Origin: Chloroflexota bacterium
Lineage (GTDB): Bacteria > Chloroflexota > Anaerolineae > J102
NCBI GenBank assembly: GCA_013152585.1
Contig: JAADGC010000198.1
Coordinates: 1-41,541 of the forward strand
DNA length: 41,541 nucleotides
Direction of reading: 5' to 3'
The notes beneath the pieces were generated by a model. It searched no databases. It saw only the letters and a list, made by a program, of their open reading frames with translations, and was not told where the DNA came from. Position 1 is the stretch's first letter. Each line of letters begins with the position of its first letter. Below, piece by piece: positions 35,501-41,541 of the stretch. A program made the translations under genes and the position numbers.

Positions 35501-35642
35501 CTGGGGCAGTGAACTCACCGTGACCGCTGCCGACGCCGAACGTTTGCAGAATTCCGGCTCCAAGGTAGAACGTATCCTGCCCGAAGCATTAGGCGCAGTC
35601 CTGCAACAACGCCTCGATGTCGATCTCCCCTATCCCGCCTGA
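32562..35642 (+). CDS. large glycosidase-like protein with repeated beta domains
   Basis: A 1026-residue protein. Residues 1 to about 370 form a probable TIM-barrel glycoside hydrolase of clan-A type: FNNEPE (acid/base E112) and LSTENGP (nucleophile E278) are correctly spaced. After a Pro/Thr/Gly linker come carboxypeptidase-regulatory-like beta domains beginning near residue 397. Two long units are clearly homologous (starting GSWQADIRDAG and GNWQFKIEDGG). The shorter units share IEGTDLRRSGLVMDG and IPGTDLRRSGLVMDG. A C-terminal unknown segment of about 85 residues has HYVLVGALPLDKVSYV. No signal peptide is visible, although such beta modules are usually extracellular. The substrate is unknown. 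Confidence 0.7.
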   Translation: MRLQDYPRPPDDNGIGMHWSGGNPGAVGASVLRQRWIPELQRMGVKWVKFLHDGGLDFAEMLLAADIMPVVRLYRFRPNSTDIEKATLSQKEIDYLDEYVARGVRYFEFNNEPELHGEWEGGQVPSGAIDYVTKAAIRDMETILKHGGYPAVPATAISTKWDLIAKIIELGGRHLFDEPVWLALHNYDLNHPLDYPYDDVNQKGLQLSQDEYDLLGHDAWAGGQWGQRSLEFVNQQRQQGANPGNTIHDDPSGFRAYERLGDLCRQHLGRYLPILSTENGPLVGEADDPRYPTTTAATHAEKAVDQAKIIMGTSERYLAAPPHYFCTAFWLMGNTVLLANGWEQHAWFSDTWPGGKLPAVEALAALPKQPRADAQASPTPEQPTHDDPGGTPTGNQGGSIRGTLSGHAHTTVILRSTTYADQTETDAQGAFSFSDVPPGVYRLSVPAASIVRNNITLAAQQQLTLDLADSTSPSPAPAGSWQADIRDAGVSPGFGIIRLSVEGRLHLPVHISAPGWEGYTRQTGSKTEYGPYALEFAPLGAGHYTLQVDEIDAQTEVDLDANQILFVTFRPSAESQPDTQPAANSVIQGQVTQGAGLTIILTGPQSEFDTQVAADESYRFPRLSAGTYSLRIPGTDLRRSGLVMDGSNQRTANFILTPSNEPAAQSVISGSVSNGAGHTLILRGPDIELSQTIGADEQYRFDSLPAGTYRLAIEGTDLRRSGLVMDGQNERTANFTIGQPTQQGMIIGQVHGGAQSQALLRSTDGGEWVQLVGDDEHFRFEGIAAGAYTLTIFTPNADLVRNLQLAPGQTIELDLDATVTVPADPTPKPGNWQFKIEDGGPGPGFAVIRVRIDGQPRLPVRIWTQGWAGMVRQIGEKAEYGEFVCEFAPLGSGDYWIEPDELGVVAQVHADGSRVIWVTFSPESTPAESPPPKTIDHYVLVGALPLDKVSYVTALAYMARFQPAVGTSISEAMRARRVSIWGSELTVTAADAERLQNSGSKVERILPEALGAVLQQRLDVDLPYPA

Positions 35643-35663
35643 TCCCCACCCCGGACCCCACCC

Positions 35664-36494
35664 ATGCGCATCGGCATCCTGCATCACCCCAAAATCCCTG
35701 CCTCCTTCAATCTCGCCAACGATATCGACGACTGGCTACGGGCCCGCGGGGTCGATTCGTGGACCGGCTCCAGTTGGAACGCCGAGCGTATCGGCGCCGA
35801 ATCCCTCCATCTCAACATGCTGATCGCCCTGGGCGGAGATGGCACCTTGTTGCGCGCCGGACGTCTCACGGCCCGGCACGAAGTCCCCATCCTGGGCATC
35901 AATCTGGGCCGGCTGGGCTTCCTGACGGAGGTGCAGCCGGAACACTGGCAGGCCCAACTGGGGCGCGTACTCGACGGTCAATACTGGATCGAGCGGCGCC
36001 TGATGCTCACAACCGAGACCTGGCGCGGCGATGAAAAAGTCGGGGATGATCTCGACGCCCTGAACGAAGTCGTGGTCAGCCGCGGCAGTCTGGCCCGGGT
36101 GGTGCGCATCAGCGCCGAAATCAACGACAGTTATCTCACCACCTATGTCGCCGATGGCGTGATCGTGGCCACGCCCACCGGCTCCACGGCCTATGCCCTG
36201 GCCGCCGGTGGCCCCATCCTGCCCCCCGAACTGCAGAACATCCTCCTGCTTTCCATCGCCCCCCATCTCAGTCTGGCCCGGCCCCTGGTTTTGGATAAAG
36301 GCGCCACGGTCACACTCAAGGTGCGCACCGATCATGCCGCCATCCTCACCGCGGACGGACAATTCCTGATTGATTTGCAGGACGGTGATAGAGTCGTGAT
36401 CGCGTCCAGCCCCTACCGGGCCTGCTTTGTGCGCCTGCAACCGCGTAGTTATTTTTATCAAACCCTGATGGATCGTCTGCGCCTGATCATCTGA
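35664..36494 (+). CDS. nadK: NAD kinase
   Basis: A 276-residue NAD kinase, which phosphorylates NAD to NADP. The family motif GGDGTLLRAGR lies near residue 58, followed by GINLGRLGFLTE, and the second glycine-rich motif is TPTGSTAYALAAGGPI. The length fits. It begins 21 bp after the glycosidase-like gene. Confidence 0.95.
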   Translation: MRIGILHHPKIPASFNLANDIDDWLRARGVDSWTGSSWNAERIGAESLHLNMLIALGGDGTLLRAGRLTARHEVPILGINLGRLGFLTEVQPEHWQAQLGRVLDGQYWIERRLMLTTETWRGDEKVGDDLDALNEVVVSRGSLARVVRISAEINDSYLTTYVADGVIVATPTGSTAYALAAGGPILPPELQNILLLSIAPHLSLARPLVLDKGATVTLKVRTDHAAILTADGQFLIDLQDGDRVVIASSPYRACFVRLQPRSYFYQTLMDRLRLII

Positions 36495-36528
36495 TCCCTC
36501 CTGCCATCCCTCTTTCCCGGAAACCTTC

Positions 36529-37314
36529 GTGTCTACTCCACCTACCCCTGCTTCCCAACTTATCAGCGCTGCCCGCAGCGCCGCCATGGCCGGCGATCAC
36601 GCCGAAGCCGAATCCTTGTATCGCCAGGTTCTGGCGCAAACGCCTGAAAACATCGAGGCCTGGATGGCATTGGCCACCCTGCTGAATACGCCGGCCCAAA
36701 AACGTGAGGCGCTGGAACGCGTGCTCGCCATCGCCCCGGAACATGTCGAAGCCGCAGCCGCACTGGCCCGACTGGAGCACTCGTCCCCTGCCCCCGTCCC
36801 AACCCCAACCTCGACCCCGGCCCCCGTGTCGACGCTTTATTGCGCCAATCATCCTAACCGCGAAACCTTGCTGCGCTGCAATAAATGCAACAAGCCCATC
36901 TGCATGGATTGTGCTGTGCAGACGCCGGTGGGCTACCGTTGCAAAGACTGTGTGCGCGCTCAGCAGGATAAATTTTACACGGCAACACCCACTAATCAAC
37001 TGGCAGGGACTGTGGGGGCGGCGGTGAGCGGTTTGCTGTTGGGGATAGCTGCCCTGCTGTTAGCGCGATTGATGGGCTTCAGCTTTTTTGGCATTCTGAT
37101 CGCCATCTTTGCCGGCCCGGCACTGGGCGGCGCCCTGGCACGGCTCATCTGGAAGTTCAGTGGGCGTAAACGCGCTCGTTCTTTCAATTTGATTGCCACG
37201 GGTATTACAGTTATCATAGCAGCGCCGATTGCCATCTTCCTCAGCGGCTCCCTGCTGATGCCCCTGGTCGTCATCGGTCTGGCTGCCAGCACCCTATACG
37301 CTCGCCTGCGTTAA
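36529..37314 (+). CDS. TPR / B-box zinc-finger membrane protein
   Basis: A 261-residue protein of unusual design. Residues 1-80 form two or three TPR-like helical repeats (AAMAGDHAEAESLYRQVLAQ). A Pro/Thr linker leads to a B-box-type zinc finger with spaced Cys and His (CANHPNRETLLRCNKCNKPIC, then CMDCAV and CKDCVR). The last 100 residues hold three or four membrane helices. The start is a GTG. Such B-box plus membrane proteins are common in Chloroflexota and Actinobacteria, but their function is unknown. Confidence 0.68.
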   Translation: MSTPPTPASQLISAARSAAMAGDHAEAESLYRQVLAQTPENIEAWMALATLLNTPAQKREALERVLAIAPEHVEAAAALARLEHSSPAPVPTPTSTPAPVSTLYCANHPNRETLLRCNKCNKPICMDCAVQTPVGYRCKDCVRAQQDKFYTATPTNQLAGTVGAAVSGLLLGIAALLLARLMGFSFFGILIAIFAGPALGGALARLIWKFSGRKRARSFNLIATGITVIIAAPIAIFLSGSLLMPLVVIGLAASTLYARLR

Positions 37315-37347
37315 TTCGCCCGTCCTCTCTGCCCTTTACTTCCTGCT

Positions 37348-39063
37348 ATGCTCAAAGAACTGCGCGTTCGCAATTTCGCCATTATCGATGACCTTCAGGT
37401 CATGTTTCATGCCAGTTTTACGGTGCTGACCGGCGAAACCGGCGCCGGCAAATCGATCATCATCGATGCCATCGAACTGCTGTTGGGCGCCAAGGCCGAA
37501 CAATCGGCCGTGCGCGCCGGCGCCAGCATAGCCAGTGTCGAAGGCATTTTCGAGCTTGCAGGGGATATCGGGGCTGAGGTGCAGCAGCTTTTGCAGGCCG
37601 ACGGCCTGGAAAACGACGACAACTGGCTGATCCTGGCCCGCGACATCCGCCGCGGGGGACGCAGCGTGGCCCGCATCAATGGCCGCGCCGTCTCGCAGCG
37701 CCTGCTGGCTGATATCGGGGGGCGGTTGGTTGATATTCATGGACAGGGGGAACATTTATCCTTGCTGCGCCTGCGCAACCACATCGACTTGCTCGACCGC
37801 TATGCTGAACTCAGCCAGCCACGGGCCCACATCGCGGCTCAGGTGGACACCCTGGCTACTGTGCGTCGGCACCTGGAAACGCTGCGTCGCGACGCTCGCG
37901 AGTTGGCTCGCCGCATTGACCTGCTCAGCTATCAGGTGGAGGAAATCGACGGCGCCCAGTTGCAACCGGGCGAAGAGGAGGCGCTGGAGGCCGAGCGGCG
38001 ACGTCTGTCCAATGCCGAGACGCTGGCGAACCAAACCACCCTGCTGCAGGCCCTGTTTGACACCGACAACGACGAGCTGCCCTCCATGCTCGACCTCATG
38101 GGCGAAGCTGTGGCGCGGCTGGAAAAACTGGCGGGCATCGATCCCGATCTGGCAGAAGCCCTCAGTCAGGCGCAAGACTTGTTCGAGCGTATGACGGATT
38201 TGTCACGCGAGATGGGCCATTATGCCGACACCGTGGCCTATGACCCCGCGCGCCTGGTCGAGGTGGAAGAACGCCTGGACCTGATCTATCAATTCAAACG
38301 CAAATATGGCGACAGCATCCCCGAGATCATTGCCTTTGGCGAGCGCGCTGGCCAGGAGCTGGCGTTGATCGCCGATAGCGAAACGCGCAGCGCCGAACTG
38401 GAAGCACAGGAACAACATCTTTTACAGAGCATTGGCGCCGCCGCCGCCGAGCTTTCGGCGGCCCGCCAACAGGCCGGTCAGTTGTTGGCCCAGGCCATCG
38501 AGGAAGAATTGCAGGATCTGCGCATGAGCGGCGCGCGGGTAGCCGTCGAAATCCAGCAACGGCCGCATCAACAGGGATGTTTTGTGGGGGATGCGCGCTT
38601 TGCTTTCGATGCCACGGGGATCGATCAGGTGCAATTCCTGGTCTCGGCGAACCCGGGTGAACCGCTGATGCCACTGGTCAAAGTAGCCAGCGGCGGTGAG
38701 ACGGCCCGCCTGATGCTGGCCCTGAAGAATGTCTTATCCCGGGCAGACGACACGCCCACCCTGATTTTCGATGAAATCGATCAGGGGATCGGGGGGCGTG
38801 TGGGCGCGATTGTGGGGCGCAAGCTGGCCGATCTGGCGCAAGCACATCAGGTATTGTGTGTGACCCATCTGCCGCAAATCGCCGCTTATGCCAATCATCA
38901 TCTGGCCGTGAGCAAGGGCATGGAGGCCGACCGCACCGTGACGCGGTTGCAGGTACTGGAGGGTGCATCCCGCGTGGCCGAGCTGGCCGCCATGCTGGGA
39001 GCGCCCAGCGAGACTGGCCGCCAATCGGCGCAGGAATTGCTGGTCGAGGCCGGGCGGGGATAA
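37348..39063 (+). CDS. recN: DNA repair protein RecN
   Basis: A 571-residue SMC-like ATPase of double-strand-break repair. FAIIDDL and Walker A GETGAGKSIIIDAIELLLG open the protein. Two long coiled-coil arms follow. The C-terminal head carries the signature VASGGETARLMLALK and Walker B IFDEIDQGIGGRVG. Sequence from about residue 375 to 425 is Ala/Gln-rich coiled coil. It begins 33 bp after the B-box gene. Confidence 0.95.
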   Translation: MLKELRVRNFAIIDDLQVMFHASFTVLTGETGAGKSIIIDAIELLLGAKAEQSAVRAGASIASVEGIFELAGDIGAEVQQLLQADGLENDDNWLILARDIRRGGRSVARINGRAVSQRLLADIGGRLVDIHGQGEHLSLLRLRNHIDLLDRYAELSQPRAHIAAQVDTLATVRRHLETLRRDARELARRIDLLSYQVEEIDGAQLQPGEEEALEAERRRLSNAETLANQTTLLQALFDTDNDELPSMLDLMGEAVARLEKLAGIDPDLAEALSQAQDLFERMTDLSREMGHYADTVAYDPARLVEVEERLDLIYQFKRKYGDSIPEIIAFGERAGQELALIADSETRSAELEAQEQHLLQSIGAAAAELSAARQQAGQLLAQAIEEELQDLRMSGARVAVEIQQRPHQQGCFVGDARFAFDATGIDQVQFLVSANPGEPLMPLVKVASGGETARLMLALKNVLSRADDTPTLIFDEIDQGIGGRVGAIVGRKLADLAQAHQVLCVTHLPQIAAYANHHLAVSKGMEADRTVTRLQVLEGASRVAELAAMLGAPSETGRQSAQELLVEAGRG

Positions 39064-39081
39064 GTGAGCGTCCATCAATCG

Positions 39082-39273
39082 TTTTGCTCTCGCTGACTGA
39101 AGTCAGGCTCTTCAGGCCTGCGGCCAGGAGTCGGCCTTCGCCGACTCTCCATGTGGCGAAGACCGGACGGATTCCCGCCGCAAAGCGTCCAAAGAAGCCC
39201 GAGCCTGCCCTCGAGCGCAGTGAAGGGTACCCTCGGCCAGCGTCAGCCCTAAAAAGGGCTGTTATTCCAGGAC
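39082..39273 (+). repeat. 200-bp hairpin repeat, family 1, copy C
   Basis: Third copy of the element at 4601-4800 and 22081-22280. It retains the perfect 8-bp GAGTCGGC-CTTC-GCCGACTC hairpin and the GGGTACCC palindrome, and lacks about eight bases near GATGGCC. Like copy A it is preceded by GCGTCCATCAA. It begins 18 bases after recN. Confidence 0.85.
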
Positions 39274-39539
39274 GCTACCTTAGCCCCGAGTTCAATCGGC
39301 GGGATCAGGGCGACGACAGGCGCGGCACCCACCGCGTATCCGCCGTGCGCCCGTCGCGTACCCTCGCCGGCGCCCCGGCGCACTATGCGGTGGAGCGCAG
39401 AGCGTGCGACCACGCGCACCCCGGCGGGCTGACACCGAAACCCGCCAGCAACCCTGACCGTATAGCAGATGTAACACAATCACGACGCAGACCCGGCTTT
39501 GCCCGGGCATGGCGTCTCTCAAAGTCAGGAGTATTGGCA
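39274..39539. other. GC-rich intergenic DNA
   Basis: About 265 bp of very GC-rich sequence with several short dyads, such as CCCGG-CTTTGC-CCGGG near 39490, but no frame that resembles a protein and no clear terminator. The open frames on both strands here are shadows. The end carries the AGGAG site of the next gene. Confidence 0.4.
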
Positions 39540-39788
39540 ATGAACAAACGCCTCTATCGTTCGCTCAACAACCGGATGATCGCCGGTGTCTGCGGTGGCA
39601 TTGGCGAGTATCTGAATATCGATCCCACGCTGGTGCGTCTGGCGTTTTTGGCCCTGTCTCTTTGGGGTGGGGGCGGCATTCTGGCCTATGGGATTGCCTG
39701 GATCGTGATCCCCGAGGAGCCCTTGAATGACATCGTCCCATCCCCACCGCAATCTGAGCCCCCGGCTGGGGACGATAGCGGGGTCTGA
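39540..39788 (+). CDS. PspC domain protein
   Basis: An 82-residue membrane protein of the PspC family. The domain reads KRLYRSLNNRMIAGVCGGIGEYLNIDPTLVR, followed by a membrane helix (FLALSLWGGGGILAYGIAWIVI). PspC proteins sense envelope stress in the phage-shock response of proteobacteria; stand-alone small forms like this one are widespread and less understood. AGGAG lies eight bases before the ATG. No pspA is nearby. Confidence 0.9.
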   Translation: MNKRLYRSLNNRMIAGVCGGIGEYLNIDPTLVRLAFLALSLWGGGGILAYGIAWIVIPEEPLNDIVPSPPQSEPPAGDDSGV

Positions 39789-39814
39789 TACAGAAGACGA
39801 CGGGCCGTGGGCTA

Positions 39815-40375
39815 TCAGCCCAGCGCCAACGTGCGGAAACTTTCGTCCAGACAGTTGGGACAGATGGCAACCGCACCGCTGGCTGTGTCCACAGCCCGCG
39901 TTTCGCCACAGTAGGGGCAGGGTGTTTGGGGGGGATACAGGTGGGAGCCAGGGGCCAGGGCAGCGGCGATTCTGCTGCCGTCGGCAGCCAGAGGGACGGC
40001 ATAGCCTTTCTGCAACAACAGATCGTTCAGATGGATAATATTGCCCTGTGCGTCTTCAACCGAAACCTCACCCAGCAGCCGCCCAAACTTGCCGCTACGG
40101 TCTTGCCCGCGTTTATCGAGGATCGTACGGATGAGGATCACTTTATGCAGCACCAGGTCCCGCACAAAGTCGCGCGCCACCAGCCCCTGCGCCCGCTCAG
40201 GCCCGCGCAATTCGGGCGTATCCAGGCGCCACAGGCGGATTTTTTGATGGTGACGCCACATGCCCATGCCTAAATCCAAATCGACAGTGATCGTATCTCC
40301 ATCGTAAACCTCCGTCACCACGGCGACGTAATAATAAAGCTTGGATTTGAGTTTGAGATTGGCGACTTGCGACAT
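39815..40375 (-). CDS. staphylococcal-nuclease-like protein with zinc ribbon
   Basis: A 186-residue protein. The SNase-type core has VYDGDTITVDLDLG and RLWRLDTPELRG, with the catalytic Arg and Asp region, then HLNDLLLQKGYAVP. The C-terminus adds a zinc-ribbon-like CPYCGE...CPNC. No signal peptide is seen, so it may act inside the cell on DNA or RNA. The ATG at 40375 is chosen because GGAGG lies six bases upstream; the longer frame to 40534 runs through the tRNA-Arg gene and is not real. It is convergent with pspC. Confidence 0.8.
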   Translation of the reverse strand: MSQVANLKLKSKLYYYVAVVTEVYDGDTITVDLDLGMGMWRHHQKIRLWRLDTPELRGPERAQGLVARDFVRDLVLHKVILIRTILDKRGQDRSGKFGRLLGEVSVEDAQGNIIHLNDLLLQKGYAVPLAADGSRIAAALAPGSHLYPPQTPCPYCGETRAVDTASGAVAICPNCLDESFRTLALG

Positions 40376-40434
40376 AAAAATCCTCCTACAGTGCAGATAG
40401 CGATCGTTTCGGGGCCCACCGGCTATCAGTATGA

Positions 40435-40507
40435 TGCCCCCGGCAGGACTCGAACCTGCGACGCAGGGTTTAGGAAACCCACGCTCTATCCTCTGAGCTA
40501 CGGGGGT
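40435..40507 (-). tRNA. tRNA-Arg (anticodon CCT)
   Basis: A 73-nt tRNA without encoded CCA. The D arm is GCTC/GAGC, the anticodon loop is TTCCTAA (anticodon CCT, reading AGG), and the T arm is GCAGG-TTCGAGT-CCTGC. The acceptor stem pairs CCCCCG with CGGGGG, but the outermost pair is A1-C72, a mismatch where other arginine tRNAs have G1-C72. The flanking ACGGGTGTTGCAC can also pair with the 5' acceptor strand. It lies 60 bp upstream of the nuclease gene. Confidence 0.9.
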
Positions 40508-40579
40508 GCAACACCCGTAGTTTAGGTTTAGCACGGCCTGGCCCCGACAGGCAACGCCCCCAGGGGGCCGAGCAATGCG

Positions 40580-40783
40580 TTATCTTTTGGGCGAAATGGG
40601 TGGTTTCAGCCTCAAAATGTGCCTGAAGTCCGGGTATTCGACAATGGACGCCCACTTGGTGGACATGGGGCGAATGTGCACCTGACGCAAACGCACGCCG
40701 ATGCGGTCGGCCCAGTGGCGAGCGGCCCAGCGTAAGTCTGTGGCGCCATACCAGGCGCTCGCCTCCACAATCACCTCATTCAT
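40580..40783 (-). pseudogene. truncated YgjP/DUF45-like fragment
   Basis: A 67-residue frame. The part WAARHWADRIGVRLRQVHI and the following RPMSTKWAS match the segment of YgjP-type (DUF45) metal-dependent hydrolases just before the catalytic HELxH region. After STKWAS the sequence departs and stops, so the metal site is lost. Its ATG overlaps the stop of the DUF5615 gene by four bases. It is most likely a remnant, or a small gene that reused the fragment. Confidence 0.5.
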
Positions 40784-41121
40784 CGCAAAGGACGATTCAC
40801 TCGAATCAGCTCACCCTGTAGTTCGCTGGCTGCCTCGATTGCCTGGTGGATGCGCTGAGCCTGTCCGGTGGCATCTGCATCTTGCGTGCATACAATTATG
40901 CCGGCATGGTCTGGTGAGGTGCGATGCAGACGTATGAAATCACGACGATTAAGCGTTATCAGCGCCCGGGACTGCGCCACGGCAAATGCCAGTACAGCTT
41001 CATCCGGGATAGCCTGACCACCCTTGCCTGCCTCTTGCACGGTTAGTACATCGTGCCCCAACGCCCTCAACGCTCTGGCGACTTCCAGGGGGAAGTTTTC
41101 ATTGGTGTAGAGGTGGGCCAC
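40780..41121 (-). CDS. DUF5615 PIN-like toxin
   Basis: A 113-residue protein of the DUF5615/Mut7-C-like PIN group. Its start, LYTNENFPLEVARALRALGHDV, matches the family's usual DENLP.....LR..GHDV, with Asn in place of the common first Asp. VLAFAVAQSRALITLNRRDF follows, containing the second acidic site. PIN proteins cut RNA. It lies three bases after the DUF433 antitoxin gene and is expected to be its partner. The first-Asp replacement may lower activity. Confidence 0.75.
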   Translation of the reverse strand: MAHLYTNENFPLEVARALRALGHDVLTVQEAGKGGQAIPDEAVLAFAVAQSRALITLNRRDFIRLHRTSPDHAGIIVCTQDADATGQAQRIHQAIEAASELQGELIRVNRPLR

Positions 41122-41124
41122 CGG

Positions 41125-41451
41125 TCAAGCCTCCTGGTTTTCAAGCAACTCTTGTTCGATTTCATCAGGATGAGTGGCGACATAAGCCCAGGCCTGCGCC
41201 AGATCGGCGGCGCGTAGAGTCGGGAAATTATGCAGAATGCGGGCCTCACTCCAGCCCAAGCGCCGGTAGCCCTCCAGTGTCCAGACCGGGATACGCGTAC
41301 GCACAATGCAGGCAGCACCACCAGCGACACCGGCTATTTTTTCGATGCCTGGCCAGGTTCCAGCCAGATCGAAGACAAGTCGTTGCAGAATCTGTGCTTT
41401 TTCTGCAGGCGTTAGCGCCTGGATCTGTGCTTCAAAATCGGTAAGGATCAT
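41125..41451 (-). CDS. DUF433 family antitoxin
   Basis: A 108-residue protein whose core is the DUF433 domain: RTRIPVWTLEGYRRLGWSEARILHNFPTL and the AADLAQAWAYVATHPDEIE end. DUF433 proteins are DNA-binding antitoxins usually paired with DUF5615 toxins, as here. An N-terminal extension of about 45 residues precedes the domain. AGGTG lies six bases before the ATG, with a strong promoter upstream, probably autoregulated. Confidence 0.78.
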   Translation of the reverse strand: MILTDFEAQIQALTPAEKAQILQRLVFDLAGTWPGIEKIAGVAGGAACIVRTRIPVWTLEGYRRLGWSEARILHNFPTLRAADLAQAWAYVATHPDEIEQELLENQEA

Positions 41452-41483
41452 AGTGTCACCTCAAAATGCTCTGAGCAGCTTTG

Positions 41484-41512
41484 ATCATAACACAAGCTGG
41501 TCTCTCTATCAA
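41484..41512 (-). promoter_or_regulatory. promoter of the DUF433-DUF5615 module
   Basis: On the minus strand TTGATA (41512-41507) and TATGAT (41489-41484) are spaced by exactly 17 bases. The start would lie near 41477, about 26 bases before the antitoxin ATG. A short palindrome GCTCAGAGC just downstream (about 41469-41477) could be an operator. Confidence 0.65.
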
Positions 41513-41541
41513 CGGCCATTACACCCGTTCCAACTTCATCA

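Noticed and set aside
38856-39540. A long plus-strand frame overlapping the recN end and continuing into the PspC gene
   Set aside because: It overlaps the well-supported recN 3' end in another frame and passes through repeat copy C. The PspC protein has its own ATG and ribosome site at 39540.
40376-40534. N-terminal extension of the SNase-like protein
   Set aside because: It runs through the tRNA-Arg gene. A better start at 40375 has GGAGG six bases upstream.

Overview
The window reads as chromosomal DNA from an uncultured member of the Chloroflexota (Anaerolineae/Caldilineae-like). The evidence is indirect: moderately high GC, housekeeping genes of Gram-positive/Chloroflexi type (Obg with a C-terminal OCT domain, tig-clpP-clpX), Pro/Thr-rich linkers typical of Chloroflexota envelope proteins, a bacterial translin-like protein, and genes that seem to lack leaders. 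No rRNA, phage or CRISPR array is seen, and no intact insertion sequence.

Left part (1-14320, nearly all minus strand). Arginine genes argC-argB sit behind an apparent small structured RNA with its own promoter and terminator. Next comes a PiT phosphate transporter with its DUF47 partner. A compact molybdenum/tungsten block follows (ModE-type regulator, TupABC tungstate importer, MoaC, and a MoaD-MoaE fusion), coupling oxyanion uptake to molybdopterin synthesis. It lies behind the protein quality-control genes tig-clpP-clpX. mutL ends the block.

Middle part (14427-24300, plus strand). After a HAD phosphatase there is a run that looks like a surface-glycan and sulfation module: a nucleotide-sugar epimerase/decarboxylase, a UDP-sugar 6-dehydrogenase, a fused ATP sulfurylase/APS kinase (PAPS synthesis), a sulfotransferase, and an alkaline-phosphatase-superfamily phosphodiesterase. 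Then come a small unknown ORF, obgE and nadD.

Right part (24344-41541). A ThrH-type phosphatase (minus) is followed by a plus-strand chain: TerC membrane protein, SecG, a family-5 peptide-binding protein, tRNA-Leu(CAG), an FtsB-like protein, a translin-like protein, the N-terminal half of a Cas4-like nuclease, an L,D-transpeptidase, the C-terminal half of the Cas4-like nuclease, hisS, a large glycosidase-like multidomain protein, NAD kinase, a TPR/B-box membrane protein, recN and a PspC protein. On the minus strand at the right edge lie a staphylococcal-nuclease-like protein, tRNA-Arg(CCT), a truncated YgjP-like ORF and a DUF433/DUF5615 toxin-antitoxin pair.

The most unusual signals are: (1) the Cas4-like nuclease split into two membrane-anchored halves on either side of a cell-wall transpeptidase gene; (2) a 200-bp hairpin-bearing repeat present three times in intergenic DNA; (3) the structured RNA ahead of argC; (4) the sulfation/glycan cluster; (5) -10 boxes lying only 6-7 bases before the ATG of obgE and mutL, suggesting leaderless mRNAs.
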